Part shown: one piece after another, positions 1 to 10,800 of the stretch
Numbering within the stretch: the first letter of the stretch is position 1
Layout of the letters: each line of letters opens with the position of its first letter
Assembly: GCA_963678675.1 (NCBI GenBank)
Contig: OY783193.1
Location: forward strand, 20,320,977-20,384,976
Source of the DNA: Xiphydria camelus
Lineage: Eukaryota > Arthropoda > Insecta > Hymenoptera > Xiphydriidae
Length of the DNA: 64,000 bases
Direction of reading: 5' to 3'
Notes under the pieces: model-generated
Told to the model about the DNA's origin: nothing
Databases searched by the model: none
Seen by the model: the letters and a program-made list of their open reading frames with translations, nothing else
Program-made: the position numbers and the translations under genes

Positions 1-505
1 ATATCCGATACGAGCCCGAAAATATTCTGCCAGTCGTACACAACGGCCGCTCCACCGCAGCGTATTGGGGATGGATGTCCGGCGATGGCGTGGAGAATCT
101 CGTCGAAATACGAAGAAACTTAAATGCCGAGCAGTACGTTGATTTACTCGATGGCGTGATGCTACCGGCTGTACGAGAACGATATCCTGAAGAAGAGCTA
201 CCGATCATCCGTATCGTCGAGGACAATAGCCCGATCCATACCGCATGTGTCACGAGGACCATCCCGAAATTTCTCGGTTGGATTGACCACCATGTTCACC
301 AGATATAAACGTAATCGAAAACCTGTGTCCCGGATGACGCAAGATTGGCAACCTGGTTTGGTTCGGCGTCGCAAACATCTGCTGCAGCGAGCCGTTGCTT
401 CTTGGGAGGATTTGAGGAACGCTCCAGAGTATTGCGAAGCACTTGTCGCATCGATGCCTCATCGTCTACAACCCATACTGGAAAACGGTGGAAATGGCAT
501 TAATG
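1..505 (+). pseudogene. Tc1-like transposase, C-terminal part (cut by window edge)
   Basis: This is the C-terminal half of a Tc1/mariner-superfamily DDE transposase, a nuclear enzyme that cuts out and reinserts its own transposon. The reading frame enters at the left edge. It carries the second catalytic aspartate in EDNSPIHTA at about 226-252, and the SPDINVIEN block with the catalytic glutamate follows at about 292-318 in a shifted frame. Compared with the inverted copy at 1056-2081, about 13 bases are missing near 258, bounded by GAG repeats, which shifts the frame. A Trp codon in the next motif has become TGA near 283. The C-terminal segment (SWEDLRNAPEYCEAL) is still readable at 400-450. 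Two lesions make it inactive. The upstream half lies outside the window. Confidence 0.85.
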
Positions 506-800
506 ACGAAGGCAGAGCCCGACCACCCTGGCATCGATTTCGCGAGGACCACATTGACGGTAGCCCCTCTCTCCGTTGTTGCCAGCTGTATCAGCTTTTC
601 TCTGCAATCAGGTGTGAGGTGTGTCATTCGGTTGAGTATCGAAAAGAGACCCGAATGATTATTTCTTATCACTTCAAAAAACATTACTCACCATTATTCA
701 AACATTCACAATTTCTTGGTTACACTTCGATCTCTCGAATTGACAGCTATCGGGAACTTAGACGCTCCACACTCTTCGCTCTAGTATCGGAAAAGATATA
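506..800 (-). repeat. Arm of the intron-bearing foldback family
   Basis: This segment matches, in reverse orientation, the arms near 4740-4960, 5040-5225 and 56165-56365. On the minus strand it reads as an 86-91 bp intron-like module (691 down to 602, ATG|GTGAGT to TTGCAG) followed by the exon-B-like sequence. The 720-770 part contains the core CGATCTCTCGAATTGACAGC shared by all foldbacks of this family. It abuts the end of the Tc1 copy, so one probably inserted beside or into the other. Confidence 0.6.
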
Positions 801-1055
801 TGGCATCGATGCTCCATCGACTGCAAATACCATCTTGTTGAATTCACTGTCTGGGAGTACTACACCGATGTCCAGTTGTCGCACTGATAGTAAAGTGCTG
901 CACCGATGACCCCATAGAGAATCTGTTATATGAGCAGAATATATATTTTATTATACATATATTATAGCAGAAGTCTCAAAATTGAGTCAAGACTTCCGCA
1001 CCTCAAGCATGAGAAACTATATTGGAAAATTTAATTTTTCGTTAATCTGTTACCT
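801..1055. other. Unassigned spacer
   Basis: About 250 bases between the foldback arm and the second Tc1 copy. It probably includes the 3' untranslated end of the minus-strand Tc1 element. I see no convincing terminal inverted repeat here. Confidence 0.4.
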
Positions 1056-2081
1056 TCAATAATTGATGCTATTTCCATCGTTATCCAGTATGGCTTGTAA
1101 GCGATGAGGCATCGATGCGGCAAGTGCTTCGCAATACTCTGGAGCGTTCCTCAAATCCTCCCAAGAAGCAACGACTCGCTGCAGCAGATGTTCGCGACGC
1201 AAAACCAAACCAGGTTGCCAGTCTCGCGTCATCCGGGACCACAAGTTTTCGATTACGTTTATATCTGGTGAACATGGTGGCCAATCCAACCGAGAAATCT
1301 CGGGATGGTCCTCATATCAAGCCCTCGTGACACGTGCGGTATGGATCGGGCTATTGTCCTCGACGATACAGATGACCGGTAGTTCTTCTTCAGGATATCG
1401 TTCTCGAACAGCCGGTAGCATTACGCCATCGAGTAAATCAATGTACTGCTCGGCATTTAAGTTTCTTCGTATTTCGACGAGATTCCCCACGCCATCGCCG
1501 GACATCCATCCCCAATACGCTGCGGTGGAGCGGCCGTTGTGTACGACTGGCAGAATATTTTCGGGCTCGTATCGGGTATTATTGAGTCGCCAAACTCGAT
1601 ATCGGCCGTCCTTATCCGTGGAGAATACTTTCTCGTCCATGAAAATAACTTTTCGCCACTCTTCGACGGTCATATTTAAGTGACGCATGGCGAAATCGAT
1701 ACGTTGCTCCTTATTCCTCTCCGTGAGCAAAATCTTCTTCGCTGCCTTCCTGCAGTGAATACCAGCTTCGTGTAATCTGCGCTCTGTAGTTTGCCGGCTG
1801 ATTCCAATGTTTAGATTAAGGGGAATCGCTTTCGCTGGTAGGAAAGGATGTTCTGCCAATGTATCTCTGATCGCTTCATCCTCTTCTGGCGTCGTAATCC
1901 TCTGAGGTCCACTATGGCAGCGCCCATCCTGGAGAGGCTCGTCCTCGATCAGCCGTCTCATCCAGCGTTGTACCGTGCGCATACTACAATTCATGGTCTC
2001 TGCTACCTCCGCAGTTGGCACGCCTCCTTCTAGCATCCCTCGAAGTCTTCCTAAGTTTTCGGGTGTTGGTCTAAAAGCCAT
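1056..2081 (-). pseudogene. Tc1-like DDE transposase, nearly intact, one internal stop
   Basis: Transposase of a Tc1/mariner-superfamily DNA transposon. The reading frame is about 341 codons, a normal family length. It has an N-terminal helix-turn-helix (residues about 1-110, with the homeodomain-like STRTVQRWMRR-type block near 30), then the DDE core: FMDEKVF (first Asp), EDNSPIHTA (second Asp) and SPDINVIENLW (Glu). I count 35 residues between the second Asp and the Glu, including the stop. The only clear defect is a TGA at 1317-1319 where the family has Trp. Both sides are in the same frame, so this is a single nonsense change. It lies inverted relative to the partial copy at 1-505. The low damage suggests a young copy. 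Confidence 0.9.
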
Positions 2082-2468
2082 CTTCTCGATTTTCTGTTAT
2101 AACCTTTTTCGAATATAATATGATAGAAACAAAAAAGCAATCGAAATTGAATAAAATGAAGACGATTAAACTCGATTTTCAATTTTTTGTCTCATTAATA
2201 CGTTATATTTAATACATACTCGGTCAGCACGAATACTTGGAACCCCATGTGATCTCGGGAAAAGTTCTTTGCAATATATTTTTTTTTAATTCGAAAAACC
2301 TTAGAATTAAGTGTGTAAAAAATGTGGAAAAACTCTCTCCAGAGTCCTTTTAGGTCTCCCCGGTAAATTAGTTGATGTTTTTTAGAACAAATCTGTTACT
2401 TTATTATAATATTTATATACATATATGGTACATATATGTATACTCCATATTTTCTAAATTGTTTGGAT
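2082..2468. other. AT-rich spacer
   Basis: This is the 5' flank of the Tc1 element followed by AT-rich sequence with TATA-type microsatellite. It reaches the stop codon of the AGA pseudogene. I see no gene in it. Confidence 0.4.
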
Positions 2469-3765
2469 TTAATCGCAGTAATAAACTATTAACTTTTTTC
2501 CGTTACATGTCGCATCAAAATAACTGGTCTTGTTCAGCGCGACAATGGCACTGAAATATGTCGGATAGTGCTTTTCAATTCTATCGATTACAATTGACGT
2601 GCCTTTAGTCGCATCAGCTCCACAGCGCATCTCCTCTACAGCAAGAAAACTATCGGACAGAACGGAGAGATGAGTTGCGAGAGACGAAAGATTACGCATG
2701 ACGCGATCTATGATACAATTCGATTTTACAGCGGTACCTTGGTAAAAAATGCATCATAATGTCCTTATCACCAATGCCAGTAGCAGCGCCGACTTCCTGA
2801 TGCACGTAAGTACCAACCCTAGGAAAGTTTCCAATTCGACTGGAAATTTTATTCTCAGCATCATTCGTCGAAGTACCAGCAGTTATATGACCTTTCGTAT
2901 CAATTTCAATGATACCAATAGTGTCGTAATTATCTTCGTTTAAACACTGCGCCGCCTTTAGCGCTTTATCTATCGATGCTAGATAATACGGACTGTACGA
3001 TTCCGTCGGATCCGGTTTTATATTCTGAAAAGGAACGCGAGGATCCAATTGAATTATACTCTTTACACTTGACGTAGCATCGTTTGTGGTAAGTTACCTT
3101 TCAAAAATTTGATTGACAATTACTAGCTTTCCACTTTGTCCACATCTTCTGCGACTCAGTCATTTTCAATGACTCTTCGATGAATTCCATTTCAACGGCG
3201 AATTGAGTCGCAAGTTTTCCTCCTAGTAAGATACGTTTGGTATTGTCCAAGACTTTACAAGCGACCAAAATGGCATTCTTTACCTTCCTCAGTCCACCTA
3301 CGGCTCTAACATCCGTTTTGACGCTGATAAGAAAACCGGAAAATGTTACGAGTATCAAAGATGTTTGCAAGAAGTAACAGAAAATAACAGGAAGTATAAT
3401 CTTACCCATCCATGATCATTGCGTTCAAAGTTATTTCTCCGGACTCCATTCGAGTTTCCACCAAATCCTACAGTCATTCGACATTGAAAGCGTTCGCATT
3501 CACGGCAATTCTGGACGATTGCATCAATGGCGTTCTGCTTCTGCTTATAAGTCGTATTCCATGCTATAGACGAGTAAAGGTATTTGATAGCATAAAAATA
3601 AATAAATGATAAGAACAAATTGATACTATGTCTACACAATAGCTGTCAGTCAAAATAGATCTATTTGGTCAAATTTCTCGAGCAATTTAGTAATTACCTA
3701 TATCGGTGGAATTTGGATGATTCCATGTAATGATGACCAGTAGAATTGATTTATGGTCCTGTTTT
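2469..3765 (-). pseudogene. AGA: Glycosylasparaginase (aspartylglucosaminidase) pseudogene, five exon pieces
   Basis: Homologue of N4-(beta-N-acetylglucosaminyl)-L-asparaginase, the lysosomal N-terminal-nucleophile hydrolase that cleaves the Asn-GlcNAc link of glycoproteins. On the minus strand I can place exon pieces at about 3765-3698 (LVIITWNHPNS), 3563-3406 (AIDAIVQNC...MTVGFGG), 3323-3098 (AVGGLRKVKNAI, ATQFAVEM, MWTKWKASNCQ), 3024-2738 (the DTIG block with the catalytic Thr, then GTSTN) and 2649-2469 (LAVEEMRCGA, RIEKHYP). They are separated by GT-AG introns of 134, 82, 73 and 88 bp. Lesions: a +1 frameshift near 3450 just after the GFGG motif, and TGA at 3103-3101 in place of a conserved Trp. 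I found no start codon or signal peptide upstream. Retained introns rule out a processed copy. Confidence 0.88.
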
Positions 3766-4436
3766 GCTAAACAAATCAAATGCTATCAAAGGTGATATGC
3801 TTAAAGTTAGATATCAGCCGATGGTTCCGAGATCTCTGCGAAAGTTTTCCTACACAACGTAATGTAAGATTTAATGCTAAATAATTGTGAAAAGTTGGCC
3901 CCGACACGTGCGTTACAATGATGACTTAATAAATAAACAGAGATAATAATTGCACAAAGACAATAAAATTTATTTATAACTTTAATTGACTACAATGGTT
4001 ATGTTTACAGCTTTTTTTTTGAGTTTAAATGAACATTTTATTTTACTTTACACTATCGACACTTTATCTAAACAAAATTAATTTAATTTTCTTTCAATTT
4101 AGTTACAACTACTTTATACTATTCCTTTTTACGAAAAGTTATCTTTATGCGCCGAATTCACAAAGCTTAACCTATTGATCCCAAATCCTGCAATTTTGTT
4201 ACCGCCGTACTTGATAGACGGTTCTTTATCCGGCGATTAGTCTCCCGTATCGGGCATCTATACGCGACTCTACTAAACTTCCTCTTGAAATTACCCAGCG
4301 ACAGATTTCGTGAGCACGGGTGTATATGTTGTTAACGATAGAATTAACAACAGGTATATTTTCTATATTACACGCTATTCTTTAGTTTAGCCTATCGTAT
4401 GCTACACGCTATCTATCTATATTTGTATATTTTATA
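3766..4436. other. No recognisable gene
   Basis: AT-rich sequence upstream of the AGA pseudogene. It contains poly-T and TTAATT-rich stretches. I see no supported coding region, RNA or terminal repeats, and the missing first AGA exon was not found here. Confidence 0.4.
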
Positions 4437-5334
4437 TTATTCAAGTAGGTTACGCTCTGCTACTAAGGGATACAATGATACATTCGGGTTTCTTGATGTC
4501 CAACTGAATAAAACTGGACGGGAGCGTCTGTGGTGAACGAGTTCTACGAAGTAGTGTGAGCGATACCTAAGGTACGAGGAACAGGATCGAGAATGAATCG
4601 TCAGTTGGTGAGTATCAGTCGACATATCAATCGAGAAAGCAGTAATCAACGAACCTTTCTTCTTGCACAGATTTGGTTCACCTTCCTTCATTTTCTGATT
4701 ATATCGAGCCTCTGTTTGGTTGACGATCAAAACCAGAGGCGCCGATACAAGGAAAGCGATGCCAGAGTTGTCGGACTTTGCCTCGGCGACCAAAGAGGCA
4801 GTTAAAATCGCTTTCCTGGCGACCATGTTGACGATAACCTCTTCCTTCACGGCTGACAGCGGCACTAGCTTCTCTCTGCAATTAGGTATGAGGTGTGTAA
4901 TTCGGTTAGGCATCGAAAAAATCAGAATGATCATTTCCTCTCACTTCTAAAAATTACTTACCATGCAGCGATAGGCTGTATGTAGGATAGACAGAGGCGC
5001 CGATACAAGGAAAGCGATGCCAGAGAGAGTGGTCGAACTTTGCCTCGGCGACCGAAGAGGCAGTTAAAATCGCTTTCCTGGCGACCATGTTGACGATAAC
5101 CTCTTCCCTCACAGCTGCCAGCGGCACTAGCTTCTCTCTGCAATTAGGTATGAGGTGTGTAATTCGGTTAGGCATCGAAAAAATCCGAATGATCATTTCC
5201 TCTCACTTCTAAAAATTACTTACCATGCAGCGATAGGCTGTATGTAGGATAGACAGAGGCGCCGATACAAGGAAAGCGATGCCAGAGAGAGTGGTCGGAC
5301 TTTGCCTCGGCGACCGAAGAGGCAGTTAAAATCT
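4437..5334. repeat. Rearranged intron-bearing foldback copies with a 262-bp tandem duplication
   Basis: The left part (4450-4735, plus strand) matches exon A of the 54758-57380 element, including a short hydrophobic ORF (TFLLAQIWFTFLHFLIISSL). It runs directly into the exon-B 3' half, then folds back into the exon-B 5' half on the minus strand. A block is then tandemly repeated with a 262-bp period: 4929 corresponds to 5191, and a third partial unit ends at 5334. Two of the units carry the intron-like module on the minus strand (4961-4876 and 5223-5138) with GTAAGT donors and TGCAG acceptors. Confidence 0.65.
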
Positions 5335-5655
5335 TCGCCTCTGGTGTAACGATGGATTACAAAATATCACCATCTGCACCCCACAAAGCACGTTCTTGCA
5401 AGTAACTTTTCTGTAATATTCCTGCGATATTTTACAATATTCGTGAACACTACCGTACGTTAGAAATATATACTTCTCGATAAAAACGTTTCGGAATCAT
5501 TATGTCGAAAAATCTCCCCGATAAGGTATGGTCCGATAAGATTGTACTTGTTCGGGCTGAATTATATAGGGTTTTTATAATTATTTTTTAGGAAGTTCCA
5601 GAAGAATATAGATGCAGCAAAATATCGATGCTTTGCTAGAAAGAGTAAGGAATAA
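5335..5655 (+). repeat. Single arm of the 15855-16953 foldback family
   Basis: It matches the right arm of the large foldback at 15855-16953 (CGCCTCTGGTGTAACGATGG through AAAATATCGATGCT). Only one arm is present, so this is a truncated copy or a solo terminal repeat. Its right end runs into the transposase-like fragment that starts about 5600. Confidence 0.65.
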
Positions 5656-5880
5656 CCCTCGAAAGAATATTCAGGTTATGGCAAGAAAGGTTAGAATCAG
5701 AGGTTAGCAAGTCTACGGTTCCGAGGATATTAAAGGATATTCATCCATTTAAAGTGACGTACGTCCATGCACTCGAGACAGCAGATCCAGGTCGCCGAAT
5801 AAACCAAAGCAGCAGGTTCTTGGAACAACAAGACGATGATCCCTCGTTCAAAAGAAACCCCCTCGAGTTCGCATACGTTC
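5600..5880 (+). pseudogene. Degenerate mariner-like transposase fragment
   Basis: Frame-shifting fragments resemble the helix-turn-helix to early catalytic part of an IS630/Tc1/mariner-type transposase: NNPRKNIQVMARK, then STVPRILKDIHPFKV, then DPGRRINQSSRFLEQQDDDP. This is the order expected of families in which a VSxSTVxRIL helix precedes a DxxxRxxF...W segment. There are at least two frameshifts and one stop, and the catalytic core is absent. I cannot name the family with confidence. Confidence 0.4.
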
Positions 5881-6305
5881 TGTAACAAATTGTAAATAAC
5901 ACAAACAATTTAAAATATACTGAACTAACTAAACGTAGAAACTAAGATTATATTAATCTAAGTTAACCAATTGTAATAATGACAGAATTAAGAAAAATGA
6001 TATATTTCCTCTTTCGTATTATACTACCAATTTATATACCGACCTGTCAAATGCAATGAATGTAACTGGTTCTTGTTGGAACAACAAGTGGATGATCCCT
6101 CGTTGGAAAGAAACCTCCTCGGGTTCGCAAACGATCTGTAACAAATTGTAAATTACACAATTATATGCAGCATTTCACTTTTAGAATATACCGAATTTCT
6201 CGAGCGTAGAAATTAAAAAACTATATCTGAGTTAATCAATTCTATTCTAATAATGACAGAATTATTAAAAATGATATATTTCCTCTTTCGTATTATACTA
6301 CGTTA
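5817..6305 (+). repeat. Tandem duplication of about 250 bp
   Basis: 5817-6050 and 6068-6305 are diverged direct copies. Both run from a GGAACAACAAG...GATGATCCCTCGTT start through TAATAATGACAGAATTA to TTTCCTCTTTCGTATTATAC. The first unit includes the end of the transposase-like fragment. Confidence 0.65.
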
Positions 6306-6331
6306 TTCAGCACTTATCTGCCTAATCGGTA

Positions 6332-7430
6332 TCAGTAATTCCTCATTGACCATCGTTACACCGGAGACGAAGAAGAGATGAAATGGAAGTGAGGTACGTG
6401 TACACTTCAGGTTTGACAGATCGGTGTGTAAATTGGAACTTGTGATAATACGAAAGAGGAAATATATCGATAGAGAAAAATAGTGATAAAGTAATTACTT
6501 GATTATTGTGATCCAATTCCATTTCATCTATTCTGTCACGGCTTGTATTGATGACTGATTGTGAGAAGAAAAACCTTCGATTTTTCCCGTGCTCGCATGA
6601 CCCTGAAAACAAAAAATAGAACGAACACAAAGATATTGTCCTTCCATTGTGTGAAAGTGAGGTTAAAGCTGTCAGATGGCAATTAAACTTATCTGATGGC
6701 AATTCTTTTGAGACCGTCTCCTTTCCTGCTCCTTTCTTGATGCACAGGCAACTAGAGAAGAATACCACTGCATCCGCGTTCACTCTATCTCGATATTCGA
6801 AAAAAATACAAACGTTATTAAACTATACGGAGCGTCTGTCACATTCACCACTATTGAGATTCACTACTCCGATTACACTGAATTTTTACTTTTTATTAAC
6901 AAGCGCGTCCGAGGATCGAAAAAATGCGAGGGAAATCGTTTCGCGAATGGAAATATTTTATAATTTCGAGAAACAACTAAACATTCAAAGAATATATTCT
7001 CTCACATACTCTCACATACATTTGATGGCGTATGCGTGTGGCAGCATCTGTGTACAAATTTCCAACCATGGCCGAATATCGCCGAAGACAGGCGGAATTT
7101 TTGTGACATTTTGACATATAAATATCGCCTGAGAAATCGGACTTTTTTGAGGGGCGAGGGGCGTGGCTTCTCGTAGCTAAGGAAAAATCTCTGTTAATAT
7201 GTAACTTACAACATTTACTCTGGTCTCTATCGATAGAGACTAGTCGATTTATATGGCGTAACTAAGCATAGTTTTGGTTATAACCGTATATTTATTGAGA
7301 AAATTCGATGTTAAAATTGAGGGGTGAAGGGTGCAGACATTTTTCCTGTAAAGAGATACACGGGTGCTCGCGGCGACAGCGCTGGCGGCATCGTTCTGAC
7401 GACTTGAATGAACATGCCGCCAGACACTAC
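6332..7430 (+). repeat. Segment duplicated at 16981-18920, without the inserted foldback
   Basis: It begins CCTAATCGGTAT and matches 16981 onward for about 790 bp. It then continues with the sequence found to the right of the foldback at 18591-18920. The junction at 7117-7120 (TATA) is therefore the empty counterpart of the insertion at 17774-18590. I see no credible coding region in it. Confidence 0.75.
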
Positions 7431-7730
7431 CGTGTCTCTTGATATGAAACATTTTTTTAAATGATAGAATGTGGTCAGTTATTATTATTGCCGAGTTCAG
7501 TTGTGTATTGAACTGAAGCGTGATATGAAGCTTATTAATATTATACATTTATTGTATGGTTTGTTATCTACTTACTTTAGTGGATAGAAAAAAATACGCA
7601 ACTGTACGCATCTGAAGCTCAAGACCGACTGCCTTTTCGGCAAAATTCCGTACACCGTGAGACAAAGGTTCGACGAGGTACCGACATATGTACCTCGGGG
7701 TACGGAACGCTGCGATAAAGCTGGCAACCG
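7431..7730. other. Unassigned spacer
   Basis: This is AT-rich continuation of the duplicated flank and then mixed sequence up to the next MITE. It holds no supported feature. Confidence 0.35.
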
Positions 7731-7950
7731 TAAGGGCCTTTGCACACGACGTTTTTTAAACTAGCTGAGGATGCGCCTTTTTGATGAGCGCGTTCGCTGC
7801 GCGTCATCAGCGCGTATTAGCAGATTCTATTAGCAAGGATCGTGTGTAAAAGTCACAACTTGCCGACTGCCCTGCGTTTGCTGAGCGTCCTAATCGCGTA
7901 TAACGCGCGTCGTCAGCTAGTTTAAAAAACGTCGTGTGCAAAGGACCTTA
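7731..7950. mobile_element. 220-bp MITE with 38-bp terminal inverted repeats
   Basis: The left end TAAGGGCCTTTGCACACGAC and the right end GTCGTGTGCAAAGGACCTTA are inverted repeats that extend through TTTTTTAAACTAGCTGA on both sides. It is flanked by TA or is TA-ended. It has no coding capacity and looks like a non-autonomous DNA transposon. Confidence 0.8.
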
Positions 7951-7989
7951 GTTGTGACGTAGGCAGGGTTCTCAGTTAAGGAGACCCCT

Positions 7990-8148
7990 GGGGCCCCTTT
8001 CTGTAACTCACTCGCAAGAGAAACGTATACGTTTCTTAGCGAGTAGACCAATCAGGACCCCCTCCACAACGGAATACTTGATCCTGATTGGTCTATTGGC
8101 TAAGATGCGTATACTCAACTTTGCGAGTGAGTTAGAGAAAGGGGCCCC
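7990..8148. mobile_element. 159-bp foldback MITE with GGGGCCCC ends
   Basis: The ends GGGGCCCCTTTCTGTAACTC and GAGTTAGAGAAAGGGGCCCC are inverted repeats, followed inwards by ACTCGCAA / TTGCGAGT and paired GTATACG and GACCAATCAGGA blocks. A related copy lies at 14229-14433 and a fragment at 48517-48549. Confidence 0.8.
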
Positions 8149-8477
8149 TGATCGCTTTATCGCGTAGTTTCCGACAAGGCGGAGAAAAGAGCGGCGTGGC
8201 GCGTTACTACACATTCATTGTTGTCAGTCGACGTATTACGAGTTAACAGTTTGAAAACAATTGAACATCGAATTTCGCAACTAGAACGCACTGAATGATA
8301 AACGGAAAATCGGTAAAAATGTTTTCAGCCTAGATGACTGATTTAAAAATTATGAATGATAAGTAAAATCACGAACATGTAATGATTTTATAATTAATGT
8401 TTCGATAATATATTTACATTTTCCCCAGAACAATTCGTTCGTGAAAGAAGTCATAAAAATCGTAAATAAACAAACTA

Positions 8478-8599
8478 TGCGGTTTATTCACCGTTTCAGT
8501 AATTTTAACGAATCGGTGCAAACCGGATATTATGTTCATAACATAGCATTCGATTTGCACCGATTTGCTAAAAATTATCGAAACAGTGAATAAACTGCA
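8478..8599. mobile_element. 122-bp hairpin MITE
   Basis: An imperfect palindrome: TGCGGTTTATTCACCGTTTC pairs with GAAACAGTGAATAAACTGCA, then AATCGGTGCAAA pairs with TTTGCACCGATT. The loop itself is palindromic (TATGTTCATAACATA). Confidence 0.75.
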
Positions 8600-8667
8600 C
8601 AGTGTTTACGGGCTGTAAGCCAACTCTAACTACCGACTCGATCTCTACCGGCATAAATGAAAAATTT

Positions 8668-8830
8668 ATTCTGGTCTCTATCAATCTATCATTAGAGAAT
8701 AATCAATTTATATGGTGTAACTAAGCATAATTTTGGTTATAACCATACATATATTTATTGAGAAAATTCGATGTAAAAATTGAGGGGTGGAGGGGGCAGA
8801 CATAAAGATACACGGGTTCTCGCTGCTCGC
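8668..8830 (+). repeat. Third copy of the 7215-7430 / 18690-18920 repeat
   Basis: It shares ATTCTGGTCTCTATCAAT, TTGGTTATAACCATA and AAAATTGAGGGGTG with the other two copies. It ends near the CACGGGTTCTCGC block. Confidence 0.7.
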
Positions 8831-9200
8831 TTTACGTCGAGATGAACGAACATACCTACTACACGCTCACTGTATTGGTGTACGAAGTAGTACGGAGCGT
8901 TCTTTAAAGCCTTGTACGGTCAGCGCGTTCCAGTGTGCGAGCCTTCGTACACACGCACATGATGTCCCGACCCGAGCAGAACCGCACAGTTACAGGGACC
9001 TTGAAATTTACCATCGGCTGGGCTTTGTACAAATACCGACTGGTCACGGGTCGTCGCCACAAAGGGAAGTGTACATGAGTATGAAGGCCGGACGGTGGCG
9101 ATGCCAGCAGACCAGTGGCAAAAGCACGAAATGCCAAAATCTCGTATTGACTATTGACTATTGAACGCAAAGGCGTTCCAATTCCTGTATAGATACGCTC
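8831..9200. other. No recognisable gene
   Basis: Mixed-composition sequence with overlapping short open frames on both strands. None has a recognisable motif. The phrase CTACACGCTCACTGTATTGG recurs in similar form at 37385, so part of this is repeated. Confidence 0.35.
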
Positions 9201-10759
9201 GGTCGGAGGGTCGCACAGAGGGGTATTTTGCCTACCTAGCCGGACAAAATCCCCTTTCTTAAAACTATTACAGACAGAATATTAAGCTACGTGTTATGAG
9301 CCAAGTAGTTGGTAAACAAAGTGTATCCTTTCCCATCGCCATCTGTTGCGTTCTTTTCATGCAGAGCCAGTCGAAAGTAAGTCGTCGAAATAGGAAAAGG
9401 ATATGGATTATCTTAATTCAGGTAAGAACACATACTTTTGCCATAAGTTTATTTTAATTTCTTGTTGCTTATTGCAAAAAATAACAGCTTGAATCGTGAA
9501 GTATTGTTGAATGATTTTTACTAATGTTTATGTATATATAGGACTATTAGTTATGCTTCCGGGTGCTTCCGAGTTGATTTGTTTATTTTGCCATACAGAA
9601 TAGATCAATTTTAAGAAAGTGTTTTAGAAATCAGGTGCTACTTTTTGCTATTTTTCAGTATACCGACATTTTAATGGCGACAGTACTAAATGTCGATTTT
9701 ATCGATAGAATGCAACGTTGATGTCCTTAATCGCCTATTGCTATTCTCTGATCCACTGATGTCGTGTCTCAAGCTAAAACAAAAGAAAAAATCACAGCCT
9801 TTCTTAACCTTTAGACTGCCGGAATATCAATATTTTGACGCATCAGAAAAGCTTCTTTGTTTTTAGACTAAAATATACAATTTCTTAATATTATTTCTAA
9901 TTTTTAATACAATTGAAGATAAATTTACCCCTCCGCACCCATTTTTACTTACCCCGTATCCCTTAAATCTACAATTTCTATCTTGTACAAGCGGTTCATT
10001 ATTTTAAAAAAAAAGAAACATAACTCTGCCACAGTCGGTCCTAAGCCCGTATTCAAAAGAGGAGGGAGTTTCGAAATCGTTCACCCGAGACAAAGGGGTA
10101 GTTTTTAATTTTTACCCCATTATAGGGGTTGTTTTTGGGTTTATTGTATTTTTGACACCAGATTTGGATTCAGCGTCGAAAAATACTTCGAAAGTGTGTA
10201 TTTACACTTCAAAATAAGTAAAATTAAAATTTTTAACATTAGCTGTTCCGTTCCCTACCGGAGAATCAACATATTGACGCTCTACCCCTGATCGACACTT
10301 TGCCTACGATCAATCATTGATATAAGATACTTTTTATACCAGTCTTCTGAGGACGATATGCCCCTTGAAATCCCGGCAGTCTAAAGGTTAAAAGAGACAA
10401 TAGAAATGCTGTTGCCCGCCGATCCTTATTCTGAAGGTTGGAACTCCGAAGCATCGGAAGACGACGAAGTGGAGAACTCGCCTGAGTAATCTTGGCACTC
10501 GTCATCATCTGATTAATGCAGGATATAAAAACAGATCATATGTGTAAAATTATTATTGTACTTTATCTGTAACGAATGTTACCTACTATTTTCTGTACAA
10601 AAATTAAAAATAAAATTTTTTATGTTACGAATTTACTCAAACAACTAATTTAGATACACAAACCAACAGAAACCCTAGTACACAACAAAAAAATAAAAAT
10701 ATAATTTTGTCCGGCTAGGAAGGCAAAATACCCCTTTGTGGGTCGGTCGGACGGTCGGA
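9201..10759. mobile_element. TIR element with 50-bp inverted ends, host of a piggyBac MITE
   Basis: The left end contains AGGGGTATTTTGCCTACCTA followed by GCCGGACAAAAT. The right end carries the reverse complement (ATTTTGTCCGGCTAGGAAGG, then CAAAATACCCCT). Between them lie AT-rich sequence and, after 10390, a short acidic-looking frame (SEGWNSEASEDDEVE on the plus strand near 10430-10475) that resembles the start of piggyBac-type transposases but is far too short to call. The 9808-10387 MITE is nested inside. Confidence 0.6.
9808..10387. mobile_element. 580-bp piggyBac-type MITE with TTAA duplications
   Basis: The ends CCTTTAGACTGCCGG and CCGGCAGTCTAAAGG are flanked by TTAA at 9804-9807 and 10388-10391, the target duplication typical of piggyBac transposition. 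There is no transposase reading frame, so it must be mobilised in trans. Confidence 0.85.
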
Positions 10760-10800
10760 CGGTTTTATTAATTCGATAATCTCGACCGAGATTATTGATG

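Noticed and set aside
247..909. Long plus-strand frame of 220 codons
   Set aside because: It runs through the Tc1 C-terminus in a shifted frame and into unrelated foldback sequence, with no single protein family across it.
4876..5223. Plain conserved coding exon instead of intron-like module
   Set aside because: The conserved ends are exactly GT and AG with a GTAAGT donor. The frames across it differ between copies and contain stops.
8787..9164. 125-codon plus-strand frame
   Set aside because: Part of its DNA is a repeat shared with 37385, and the translation has no domain-like pattern.
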